The position numbers and the translations under genes are program-made. Under the pieces are notes generated by a model. That model saw nothing but the letters and a program-made list of their open reading frames with translations, was not told where the DNA came from and did no database searches. Of a stretch of 64,000 bases of DNA, positions 27,470 to 35,804 are shown one piece after another. The DNA is taken from positions 1-64,000 of IMG/VR virus record IMGVR_UViG_3300027963_000041. One strand, given 5' to 3'. Numbering within the stretch: the first letter of the stretch is position 1; each line of letters starts with the position of its first letter. Origin of the DNA: a virus.

Positions 27470-28790
27470 TAAAGAAAAAATATTAACAGATATTGCACAC
27501 TATATCTGGCAACAGAAAGAACAAAAGACTTGGACTCCAGGAAAAGACTTTGTAAACTATGCAGGTCCATTCTTTGATGAGCATGAAATTATCGTAGCGG
27601 TTCGTACACTACTAGATGGTTGGCTTGTTATGGGTGATGACTGTGCAAGATTCGAACGAAAATTTCCTCGCGAGTTTGGTAAAGAGTATGGCATTCTCAC
27701 CAACTCAGGTTCTAGTTCAAATCTATTGATGATGGCTTCGCTTACATCAAAGCGTGGACATAATCTACCAAAAGGCACAAAGGTTCTAGTTCCTATTGCA
27801 GGTTTTCCTACGACACTCAATCCAACACTACAAGTAGGATTCGAACCAGTCTTTGTTGATATTGAAATTGATACATTGAATTTAGACTTAGATCATGTCG
27901 TTAAAGTTTTAGATGCTGATCCAGACATTCGTGTAATCACATTCGCACATGTACTAGGCAATCCTCCAAACATGGATTGTCTCATGGACATTGTGAAACA
28001 TTACAATCTGATTCTATTAGAAGATTGTTGTGATGCACTCGGATCAACATACGATGGCAAGCCGCTTGGTTCATTAGGAGAAATGGCATCGTGTTCATTC
28101 TATCCCGCACATCATATGACAATGGGTGAAGGCGGATTCGTTGCATGTAATACTAACGAACAGGAAGTTATTCTCCGTTCATTCAGAGAATGGGGACGTG
28201 GTTGCTATTGCGTAGGACCGAAAGCAAACAAACTCAAGTGTGGCACATGTAAAGAACGATTCAAAGAATGGATACCTGAATTACCAGGAGAGATTTTTGA
28301 CCACAAGTATGTTTATGATGAAATTGGTTACAATCTCAAACCTATCGAATTGCAAGGTTCAATGGGCTTGATTCAGTTAGACAAACTAGAACAGATTCAC
28401 GAATTGCGTAGACGCAACTATAAACTTCTTTTCGATATTTATTCTAAATACGAAGAGTTTTTTCATCTACCAAGAGCAACAGCAAAGTCAGACCCATCAT
28501 GGTTTGCATTTCCTTTAACAATTCGCAAAAACGCGCCATTCAGCCGAAGTGAAATTGTTGATTATCTTGAAGACAATTTGATTCAAACACGCCCATACTT
28601 TGCTGGTAATATCATGCTTCAACCTGCATACAGTCATCTCATGAATCCTGCGGATGCTAGAGATTACTTTCCCGTTGCGACTTATGCAATGACGCATACA
28701 TATTTTCATGGGACTAGTCCGGTGATCACACCGCAACAAATTCTATACATTGGTGAAGTGGTAGACAGATTTATTAAGGAGAAATTATGA
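27462..28790 (+). CDS. E1/RfbH-type CDP-4-keto-6-deoxyhexose 3-dehydrase
   Basis: A 442-residue DegT/DnrJ/EryC1-fold protein. The PLP-lysine is replaced by His: YPAHHMTMGEGG, with His218 at the lysine position, as in RfbH/E1 (YPAHHITMGEGG). Four Cys are spaced C-x57-C-x-C-x9-C (from EDCC to CGTC), close to the [2Fe-2S] motif of E1. It should use PMP and an iron-sulfur centre to remove the C3 hydroxyl of a CDP-4-keto-6-deoxy sugar. The reductase partner (E3/AscD) is not seen in this window. Overlaps neighbours by 8 and 4 bases. Confidence 0.88.
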   Translation: MIDKEKILTDIAHYIWQQKEQKTWTPGKDFVNYAGPFFDEHEIIVAVRTLLDGWLVMGDDCARFERKFPREFGKEYGILTNSGSSSNLLMMASLTSKRGHNLPKGTKVLVPIAGFPTTLNPTLQVGFEPVFVDIEIDTLNLDLDHVVKVLDADPDIRVITFAHVLGNPPNMDCLMDIVKHYNLILLEDCCDALGSTYDGKPLGSLGEMASCSFYPAHHMTMGEGGFVACNTNEQEVILRSFREWGRGCYCVGPKANKLKCGTCKERFKEWIPELPGEIFDHKYVYDEIGYNLKPIELQGSMGLIQLDKLEQIHELRRRNYKLLFDIYSKYEEFFHLPRATAKSDPSWFAFPLTIRKNAPFSRSEIVDYLEDNLIQTRPYFAGNIMLQPAYSHLMNPADARDYFPVATYAMTHTYFHGTSPVITPQQILYIGEVVDRFIKEKL

Positions 28791-30541
28791 CAGGTGCAGA
28801 GTATGTCGCTAAATTTTTAAAAGCGATTGGTGTGCAAAATGTGTACCTTGTACAAGGTGGTGCATGTGCATTTATGGTTGACGCAGTTGACAGAGAAGAT
28901 GATATTGGTTATGTTTGTTTTCAACATGAGCAAGCCGCGGCAATGGCGGCTGACGCTATTTGGAGAACAAACCGAAGACTTGGTGCTACGTTCTCTACCA
29001 GCGGTCCAGGTGCAAGCAATCTAATTACTGGTATCGCATGTGGATACTATGATAGCATTCCTAGCATTCATATTACAGGACAAGTGAATGGCAAAGAAGT
29101 AGCACAATACAATGGTGCGAAAGTACGACAAGCAGGCTTTCAGCAAATGGATATTGTAACCATGGTCAAGCCAGTTTGTAACTATGCAGAACATGTAAAA
29201 GATATTCACACTCTCAAACGCATTCTAAAGAATGCCGCAGATGCAATGTTTAACGGCCGCATGGGTCCAGTTGTTGTTGACATTCCTATGGATGTGCAAA
29301 CAGAGGAACTAGATGACGATGAACTGCTATTGCCAGCATTTGCGAATCCTATTATTGAAACACAAAAGATTAATGATACCGCATCAAAGATTACAGAATT
29401 TCTCAAAGGTGCAGAACGCCCATTAGTTGTGTTCGGTGCTGGCGCTGAACTTGCTGGTGTAGAAAAGAATCTTGAAGAGTGGTTACGCACTACAGACATT
29501 CCATTTGTTGCGTCTTGGTCAGCACTCAATTCGTTTAATCACGATATGCAAAATTACTGTGGACATTTTGGTGTCTATGGTAATCGTGGTGGTAACTACG
29601 TTATTCAAAACGCAGATCGTATTCTTGTTCTAGGTTCTAGACTTGATAATCGTCAGCGTTCAGGCAATCCAAATACATTCGCACCACAAGCAAAGTTTCT
29701 TGTGCTTGACATTGACGAAGAAGAATTGAAGAAGTATCCATCGCCACAATATGAAGGTGTGGTTCTTGATTTTTCTTTCTTGCCTAATGTTATAACGCAA
29801 GTGACTACAGAGCCAGTTAAACCAGAGTGGCGCGATTATACGCAAGAAATGCGTAACAAATTTTTGAATGTAGACATTAGCGTTGGCGCACAAGAAGTTG
29901 GTAGTCTAAACCCATACACTTTCTTACAGCGATTGAATCAAATTGCATCAGACAAAGCAATCTTTGTAACCGATGCTGGCGCAAATCACGCATGGACTTA
30001 TCAGATTTTCAATCGCAAAGGCGAACAGAAACTCATCACTAGTTCTGGTCACTACTCAATGGGTTATTCATTGCCTGCCGCAATTGGTGCGCGAATGATG
30101 AATATGGATAAAGATGTTTATTCTATCAATGGTGATGGTGGTTTTCAAATGAACTTGCAAGAGTTGCAGACATTGATTGAATACGGCTTAGATGTAAAAG
30201 TGATTGTGTTTAACAATCATGGCTTAGGTATGATTCGTCAATTTCAAGACACATACATGAAAGGCAATCACGCCGCTACAGGTAATGGGCGCGGACCAGG
30301 TCGACCAAACTTTGAGAAGATTGCTTTTGCTTACGGCATGAATTATCTTCGCGTGACGGATGTAAATCACCTAACACCAATTCATTTGCAGACGGGTAAG
30401 ATTCTCATTGAAGTAATTGTAAGCGATAAAGTTTTGATTGAACCAAAACTTGAAGCAGGCAGACCAATCAACGATCAATTTCCATATGTCACAAATGAAG
30501 ACTATGCAAACAACAATCGTTATGTAGAATATAAGAGATGA
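28787..30541 (+). CDS. ThDP-dependent acetolactate-synthase-like enzyme (YerE-like candidate)
   Basis: A 584-residue protein with N-terminal Pyr domain (catalytic Glu48 in FQHEQAAAMAADA), STSGPGASNLITGIA, a central domain, and C-terminal PP domain with the ThDP motif GDGGFQMNLQELQTLIEYG ending in FNNHGLGMIRQFQ. This is the ALS-type fold. Immediately after an E1-type dehydrase, the best precedent is YerE of yersiniose synthesis, which adds a two-carbon unit from pyruvate to a CDP-3,6-dideoxy-4-keto-hexose. Housekeeping acetolactate synthase is less likely here, with no small subunit. Confidence 0.82.
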   Translation: MTGAEYVAKFLKAIGVQNVYLVQGGACAFMVDAVDREDDIGYVCFQHEQAAAMAADAIWRTNRRLGATFSTSGPGASNLITGIACGYYDSIPSIHITGQVNGKEVAQYNGAKVRQAGFQQMDIVTMVKPVCNYAEHVKDIHTLKRILKNAADAMFNGRMGPVVVDIPMDVQTEELDDDELLLPAFANPIIETQKINDTASKITEFLKGAERPLVVFGAGAELAGVEKNLEEWLRTTDIPFVASWSALNSFNHDMQNYCGHFGVYGNRGGNYVIQNADRILVLGSRLDNRQRSGNPNTFAPQAKFLVLDIDEEELKKYPSPQYEGVVLDFSFLPNVITQVTTEPVKPEWRDYTQEMRNKFLNVDISVGAQEVGSLNPYTFLQRLNQIASDKAIFVTDAGANHAWTYQIFNRKGEQKLITSSGHYSMGYSLPAAIGARMMNMDKDVYSINGDGGFQMNLQELQTLIEYGLDVKVIVFNNHGLGMIRQFQDTYMKGNHAATGNGRGPGRPNFEKIAFAYGMNYLRVTDVNHLTPIHLQTGKILIEVIVSDKVLIEPKLEAGRPINDQFPYVTNEDYANNNRYVEYKR

Positions 30542-31347
30542 AAGTCTTAGTCACAGGTGCATCAGGATTTATTGGAAGTTATCTTGCAAAGCAACTATCA
30601 TATTATGATGTTCATGCGCCAACTTCCAAAGAATTGGATTTGACTGATAGGCAAGCAGTTGTAGAATACTGCTTCAGTCATAAATTCGATACCATTGTAC
30701 ATTGTGCGGCGGTAGGTAGAGATACACCAAGAAGGGTTGATAATCAGATTTTATCTGACAATCTTTCTATGTTTGTGAATCTAGCACAATGCAGAGAATC
30801 ATTCGGTAGACTTATAAACTTTTCATCAGGTGCAGACTTTTGCATCGACCTGTCTCTTGATTGTGTTTCGGAGAATGAACTCGAACAATATGTGCCAGTA
30901 CATAGTTATGGACTAAGTAAAAACATTACCGCAAGACTTGCAAAGAATATTGATAAGTGTTATAATGTTAGATTGTTCTCTGTAATTGATAAGTCAGAAT
31001 CAGAAAATCGTTTGTTGAAGCGTTTCATTTCGCATTTAAAAGAGGGCAAGCAATTTACACTAAAAGATGATCGGTATGTTGACTTTTTTTCTTTGGCAGA
31101 TACTTTTAAAGTAATTGAATCTTACATTGAAGATGAGCCTTACAATACTGATGTGAATCTTGTTTACTTGAAAAAGTATAAGGTTTCTGATATACTAGAA
31201 ATGTATTGCAAAATTCATGGAATTGATACAGATTCGTATGTGGTAGAAAGTCAATCTTTGATTAACTATATCGGTAATGGTGAACTGTTATGCAAAGAAA
31301 AATTTCGACTGGACGGAATAATAAAAACATTGGAAAGTTACACATGA
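30538..31347 (+). CDS. NAD(P)-dependent epimerase/reductase (extended SDR)
   Basis: A 269-residue protein: VTGASGFIGSYLAK dinucleotide-binding loop, FDTIVHCAA, INFSSGAD and YGLSK (catalytic Tyr and Lys). It is shorter than most sugar epimerases. In this operon it could reduce the keto group left by the ThDP enzyme (YerF-like role) or act at C4; both are inference. Overlaps the previous gene by four bases. Confidence 0.75.
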   Translation: MKVLVTGASGFIGSYLAKQLSYYDVHAPTSKELDLTDRQAVVEYCFSHKFDTIVHCAAVGRDTPRRVDNQILSDNLSMFVNLAQCRESFGRLINFSSGADFCIDLSLDCVSENELEQYVPVHSYGLSKNITARLAKNIDKCYNVRLFSVIDKSESENRLLKRFISHLKEGKQFTLKDDRYVDFFSLADTFKVIESYIEDEPYNTDVNLVYLKKYKVSDILEMYCKIHGIDTDSYVVESQSLINYIGNGELLCKEKFRLDGIIKTLESYT

Positions 31348-32291
31348 CAAAAGTTGTTTACGTTACAGGCTGTTGTGGCTTCATTGGTTACTATGTCGCA
31401 AAGCGTTGCCTTGAAGAAGGTTACTATGTAATCGGTGTTGATAAGATGACATATGCCGCAGATGAAGATTTGATTGATAAACTATTTGAAATATCGCCAG
31501 ATCATTTTAGATTTTTTCAGTCGGACATTAATGATCTAGACCGTCTAGCAGATTGCGATTATGTAATCAATTGCGCGGCAGAGTCTCACGTTGACAACAG
31601 CATCATGTCTTCAGAAGTTTTTCTACGTTCTAACATCAATGGCGTTCACAAACTGCTACAGTTGATCAAACAAAAGAGTTTGTATAACATGCCAACACTA
31701 TTACACTTCAGTACAGATGAAGTTTATGGTGACATTGAACAAGGCGCACACATTGAAACAGATTTGTTAAAGCCTAGCAATCCATACTCAGCATCAAAAG
31801 CCGCGGCCGACATGTTGATCCTCGCGTGGGCGCGAACATTTAAAGTGCCTTACGTCATTGTGCGCCCAACAAACAATTATGGTATTGGTCAATACGCAGA
31901 AAAACTCATACCAAAGAGTTGCAAGCATCTAATGCTAGGCAAAAAGATTGACGTTCATGATCGTGGTATGCCTTGGCGCACTTGGTTACATGCATCAGAT
32001 ACCGCAGAAGCAGTTTTGACAATCATCAAGTCTGGTGTGCAGAATGAAATTTACAATATCAACGGAAATTGTGAGTATCAAAACATCGAAGTGATTAAGA
32101 AAATCATTCGTTGGATGAATTCTGATTTTGATTACGAAAAATATCTTACCTATTACACACGACCTGGACATGATGTGCGCTATGCACTAGACGATACAAA
32201 ACTCAAAGCACTCGGATGGCAACCGAAAGCAGTATTTGACGATGAGTTGAAGAAAATCATTGAGCATTCGAAAAATAACTTCATATGGTAA
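31344..32291 (+). CDS. NDP-hexose 4,6-dehydratase-like enzyme
   Basis: A 315-residue extended SDR: VTGCCGFIGYYVAK, CAAESHVDNS, HFSTDEVYGD (Asp/Glu of the dehydratase triad), YSASKAAADM and RPTNNYG, all as in RmlB. It should convert an NDP-hexose to the 4-keto-6-deoxy form, the substrate of the 3-dehydrase at 27462. Start 31344 overlaps the preceding stop; a longer frame from 31290 is not needed. Confidence 0.85.
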   Translation: MTKVVYVTGCCGFIGYYVAKRCLEEGYYVIGVDKMTYAADEDLIDKLFEISPDHFRFFQSDINDLDRLADCDYVINCAAESHVDNSIMSSEVFLRSNINGVHKLLQLIKQKSLYNMPTLLHFSTDEVYGDIEQGAHIETDLLKPSNPYSASKAAADMLILAWARTFKVPYVIVRPTNNYGIGQYAEKLIPKSCKHLMLGKKIDVHDRGMPWRTWLHASDTAEAVLTIIKSGVQNEIYNINGNCEYQNIEVIKKIIRWMNSDFDYEKYLTYYTRPGHDVRYALDDTKLKALGWQPKAVFDDELKKIIEHSKNNFIW

Positions 32292-33013
32292 ATACATTTT
32301 TACATTCGGGCAAACTAGGTGACATTATTTGGGCATTGCCTGCTATCAAACATCTTGGTGGCGGCATTCTTTATCTTAGAACTGGTGTAGTTGATTCGGG
32401 TCCGAATGAGGTGATGTTGACAAATGAAGGCGCAGAGAGTATAATATCTCTATTGAAGACTCAGGAGTACATTCATGATGTAAAAATTTACAATGGTGAA
32501 GAAATAAAGCACAATTTAGACTTGTTTCGTAGATTTATCTTTGCTGTACCAAAAATTACTATTGCAGAAAGCGTGTTTTTAGGGCTTGGCATTAGAGGTA
32601 ATCATGAAGAAAAACTTGATGAACCATGGGTTACAGTAGATAAAGATATGAGGGTGCTAAATAAAATAGTTATCTCACGGACCGGAAGGTATCAAGCAGG
32701 TAATGATCAGATGAATCCTTTTTATCTGAAACTAAAAGAACGTAACATTTCCAAGCATGGAATATTTGTAGGTTCTTTAAACGAGTATGAGAAATTTGAA
32801 GAAGTATATCGTACTGGTATAGAATACTATCCCACCCCCACGATACTTGATTTGGCTAGAGCAATATCCGCATGTAAGTTTTATGTCGGAAATGAAAACT
32901 TAGCCAATGCATTAAATGAAAGCATGAAAAAAACTTCTTTTCTAGAAAATAACAAAAGTTCATTAGGACAATTCTTTTGCTACTTTAATAGACCGGATTT
33001 GTTTCTCATATAG
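32285..33013 (+). CDS. GT9-like (heptosyltransferase-fold) glycosyltransferase
   Basis: A 242-residue protein with N-terminal FLHSGKLGDIIWALPAIKHLGG, matching the GDxxxALPA start of GT9 enzymes, and C-terminal SACKFYVGNENLANALNE where GT9 has the donor-binding GNDSGxxHLA loop. Probably transfers a nucleotide-activated sugar. Its sequence is more A/T-rich than its neighbours. Confidence 0.68.
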   Translation: MVNTFLHSGKLGDIIWALPAIKHLGGGILYLRTGVVDSGPNEVMLTNEGAESIISLLKTQEYIHDVKIYNGEEIKHNLDLFRRFIFAVPKITIAESVFLGLGIRGNHEEKLDEPWVTVDKDMRVLNKIVISRTGRYQAGNDQMNPFYLKLKERNISKHGIFVGSLNEYEKFEEVYRTGIEYYPTPTILDLARAISACKFYVGNENLANALNESMKKTSFLENNKSSLGQFFCYFNRPDLFLI

Positions 33014-33042
33014 TTGTGTTAACTAAAACAGAAGGAGGAGAT

Positions 33043-33612
33043 ATGAAAACCTTAACCAATAAGGTCCAAGTATTGTTTCTCATATGTTTGACGATGATGA
33101 CAATGTGGCATTATAACAAAATAAGTCAAACAACGAGGCCAAATTTGAATTTGCAAATTTCGCAATTCACAAAAGAGGCTAGAGGAGAGATTTATTGCCT
33201 AGCAGAAAACATTTACTTTGAAGCAGGACATGAGCCAACTCTTGGCAAATACGCCGTTGCGTTTGTTACACAAAACAGAGTTAATAGTGGTAAATTCGCG
33301 GACTCTATTTGTGGTGTAGTAAAACAGAAGATAGGTAGTACATGTCAATTTTCTTGGTGGTGTGAAGATAAATCCAAATTCATTTCAACCAATAATCTCT
33401 TGACAAATAGTATGAATCCAGTGTATAATGAAGCATTGAGACTAGCAATTTATTTTTACACAAATCATGACAATCTAAAGGACCCAACAAACGGTGCGTT
33501 ATTCTATCATGCAGACTATGTTAACCCGAATTGGTCTTTCGCTAAGAAAGAAATTACCATCGGTAAACATATTTTCTACAACTACAAAAGGAATCCGAAT
33601 GAAAGAACCTAA
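33043..33612 (+). CDS. Endolysin of the SleB/cell-wall hydrolase family, membrane-anchored
   Basis: A 189-residue protein. A hydrophobic N-terminal segment (VQVLFLICLTMMTMWH) resembles a signal anchor. The catalytic domain (about 45-185) has LAENIYFEAGHEPTLGKYAVAFVTQNRVNSG, CQFSWWCEDK and NGALFYHADYVNPNW, diagnostic of the SleB/Hydrolase_2 family. It cleaves peptidoglycan. The start at 33043 has GGAGGAG upstream. With the membrane protein overlapping its end it forms a probable lysis pair. Confidence 0.88.
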   Translation: MKTLTNKVQVLFLICLTMMTMWHYNKISQTTRPNLNLQISQFTKEARGEIYCLAENIYFEAGHEPTLGKYAVAFVTQNRVNSGKFADSICGVVKQKIGSTCQFSWWCEDKSKFISTNNLLTNSMNPVYNEALRLAIYFYTNHDNLKDPTNGALFYHADYVNPNWSFAKKEITIGKHIFYNYKRNPNERT

Positions 33613-33871
33613 TACTTCAAACAATGGGCTATACATTGCGCTATGCGTTATGGTAGCCACAGCATGTGCAACATTGTTCTTTATGTTTCTCACAGAAAAG
33701 GAACTCATGTCAAAAAATATTGAACGTGCTATTGAAAAAGGTATTGATCCTATTGCAGTACGTTGTTCTTATGCTGATGCAAGTGACAGAGTTTGTCTTG
33801 CGTATTCAATTACGCACGGAACTGTTGATGCGCCAGGTGCCCGTAACATTCCGAATCAACTTAAAAAATGA
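33599..33871 (+). CDS. Small membrane protein overlapping the endolysin
   Basis: A 90-residue protein with an N-terminal span (LYIALCVMVATACATLFFMFL) and an outside domain with two Cys (VRCSYADASDRVCLAY). It overlaps the endolysin by 14 bases and the next gene by four. A lysis accessory role (holin or spanin) is inferred from position only. Confidence 0.62.
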   Translation: MKEPNTSNNGLYIALCVMVATACATLFFMFLTEKELMSKNIERAIEKGIDPIAVRCSYADASDRVCLAYSITHGTVDAPGARNIPNQLKK

Positions 33872-34107
33872 ATGGTAAATTAAATATATTGACTCCAAAA
33901 GAATTTGAGAATCACATCAAAGAACTTATGAAGATTAAATCACCAATCACTATGATTGATGCGGTTCTCTTATTCTGTGAGCAAAACAATTTGGAAGTTG
34001 AAACTGCGGCTTCACTCATCTCTAGCAAAATGAAAAATGTTATGGAAAGTGAAGCCATCAAAGGTAAAATGATTGCCACTAAACATGCAAAGTTACCGAT
34101 GCTATGA
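33868..34107 (+). CDS. gp33: T4 gp33-like late transcription co-activator
   Basis: A 79-residue protein: TMIDAVLLFCEQNNLEVETAASLISSKMKNVME, then K..KLPML. This matches the short gp33 proteins of T4-like phages (DAV-ayCEe-ieiE-aaslis). gp33 bridges RNA polymerase and the sliding clamp at late promoters, fitting the TATAAATA boxes in this window. Confidence 0.78.
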   Translation: MNGKLNILTPKEFENHIKELMKIKSPITMIDAVLLFCEQNNLEVETAASLISSKMKNVMESEAIKGKMIATKHAKLPML

Positions 34108-34703
34108 AAATGGATGCCTTTGACGCATACAAAATTTATACCGCATTGAAGAATCATTTCGTACTTGACAACTACGATTACTTCAAGTATAATAAGAAGA
34201 TCAAGGTAAGCCACGATGCTTTCTTGAATCGAAGAGATAAAATATTTTTTGCAAAACTAGGCAATCGCAAAGACGCTTACCTAGAAGACTTTTTGGTATC
34301 GAATTTTCTGCACGACACAAAGACATGGGTAGGTGAACTACTCTCTGATCAAGCAGAAGAAAGATACAAAGATTGGAAACGAAAGCAAGAATCTATAACG
34401 TATCATTTTAAGAATGAGATAGAATTTCTTGCAGAGTATGAACAGAATGACTTTAATCAATTATTTGAAAGTGTAAACGGAGATCATCCAAAGATTATAA
34501 AAATGTACATGAGAAAAGAGATTAGCATCGAAACTCTCGCAGTACTCAATATGATTTTAAAGTTTATATCTAGAACTGATAAAGTAATTCATGATCCGAT
34601 CTACAAAGAGGTAAGTAAATTATGCAAAAAGTACCAGCCCTTCTTAAAGTGCGATGTACCCAAAATGAAAAAAGCATTGAAGGAAGTGGTAATGCAGGGG
34701 TAA
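34104..34703 (+). CDS. gp59: T4 gp59-like DNA helicase loader
   Basis: A 199-residue protein: FDAYKIYTALKNHFVLDNYD then YFKYNKKIKVS, RRDKIFFAKLGNRKDAYLEDFLVSNFL, TKTWVGELL, and SIETLAVLNMILKFI. The gp59 signature is followed along its whole length (T4 gp59 is 217 residues). It loads helicase gp41 onto gp32-coated forked DNA. Neighbours gp33 and gp32 are in the T4 order. Confidence 0.9.
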   Translation: MKMDAFDAYKIYTALKNHFVLDNYDYFKYNKKIKVSHDAFLNRRDKIFFAKLGNRKDAYLEDFLVSNFLHDTKTWVGELLSDQAEERYKDWKRKQESITYHFKNEIEFLAEYEQNDFNQLFESVNGDHPKIIKMYMRKEISIETLAVLNMILKFISRTDKVIHDPIYKEVSKLCKKYQPFLKCDVPKMKKALKEVVMQG

Positions 34704-34843
34704 AAGTGCGGAAAAAATCACAAATTTGTGTTCTTCTTCAGCCTAAAAAGAATCTTGAGCAACTATATAATACTGTAGTTGAGCATGATATATGTGGACA
34801 AGCAAATAATACAATCAATACATTTTAATACAAAGGAAATACG

Positions 34844-35749
34844 ATGGCAAATACATTCGCAGAACTCCGTAAATCTCGCACAAAAGATTTGGAGAAGTTG
34901 ACTGAACAAGTCAATAAACTAAACGATAAGTCTAGTGAAAAGAAATCCTACGAGGACACTCGATTCTGGAAACCAACAGTAGATAAAGCAGGCAATGGCA
35001 TGGCAGTCGTTCGCTTTCTACCTGCGGCTGAAGGTGAAGACATGCCTTGGGTTCAATTGTTCTCCCACTCATTTCAAGGTCCTACAGGCCAGTGGTACAT
35101 TGAAAACTCTCTAACAACTCTCAATAAAAAAGACCCTGTTTCTGAACACAACACCATGTTGTGGAACTCTGGTGTTGAATCAGATAAAGAAACTGCGCGT
35201 AAACAAAAGCGTAAACTTCAATACATCGCTAACGTGTATATTGTCAAGGACCCATCTAATCCTGACAATGATGGTAAGGTCTTCTTGTTTAAATTTGGTA
35301 AGAAAATTTTCGACAAGTTGAATGATTTGATGAATCCTGAGTTTGAAGATGAAACACCTGTTAACCCATTTGATCTATGGGAAGGTGCTAACTTCAAGTT
35401 GAAGATTCGCAAAGTAGAAGGCTATCAAAATTATGATAAGTCTGAGTTTGATTCACCCGCGGCTCTCTCTGAAGATGATGATGAACTTGAAAGAATTTGG
35501 AAAGCACAAAACAAACTTTCCGAATTTATTACTGAGGGCAACTTCAAATCTTATGACGAATTGAAAGCAAGACTAAACAAGGTCTTGAATCTAGAAGATG
35601 ATGTGGTTACTGAAAAACCTTCTGCGCCTGTAACCAAGAAGGCTGAGAAGCCTGCTGAAGTTAAAAAGGCAAAAACTGTAGAAGATAGCCCACCTTGGAA
35701 TGATGAAGATGGTGATCTGAGTTATTTCGAAAAGTTGGCTGAAGACTGA
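34844..35749 (+). CDS. gp32: T4 gp32-like single-stranded DNA-binding protein
   Basis: A 301-residue protein: basic N-terminal cooperativity region (MANTFAELRKSRTKDLEKL), RFWKPTVDKAGNGMAVVRFLPA, an OB-fold core with FKFGKKIFDKLNDLMNPEF, a Lys/Pro/Glu linker and the acidic tail (SPPWNDEDGDLSYFEKLAED). Where T4 has WYIENC and two further Cys for zinc, this protein has WYIENS and DPVSE, so the zinc site appears lost. It coats ssDNA in replication and recombination. AAAGGAAAT precedes the start. Confidence 0.93.
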   Translation: MANTFAELRKSRTKDLEKLTEQVNKLNDKSSEKKSYEDTRFWKPTVDKAGNGMAVVRFLPAAEGEDMPWVQLFSHSFQGPTGQWYIENSLTTLNKKDPVSEHNTMLWNSGVESDKETARKQKRKLQYIANVYIVKDPSNPDNDGKVFLFKFGKKIFDKLNDLMNPEFEDETPVNPFDLWEGANFKLKIRKVEGYQNYDKSEFDSPAALSEDDDELERIWKAQNKLSEFITEGNFKSYDELKARLNKVLNLEDDVVTEKPSAPVTKKAEKPAEVKKAKTVEDSPPWNDEDGDLSYFEKLAED

Positions 35750-35778
35750 TTCATTATTTTTCTCCGATGTGCAGTTTT

Positions 35779-35804
35779 AGCCCCTCTTGCGAGGGGCTTT
35801 TTTT
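35779..35804 (+). terminator. Rho-independent terminator after gp32
   Basis: AGCCCCTC (35779-35786), loop TTGC, GAGGGGCT (35791-35798) and an eight-T run. Its U-tract overlaps the stop codon of the convergent minus-strand gene. Confidence 0.95.

Noticed and set aside
34622-34828. 68-residue frame overlapping the end of the gp59-like gene
   Set aside because: No ribosome site, atypical composition, and it mostly fills the gp59-gp32 gap. I see no clear gene in 34704-34843.
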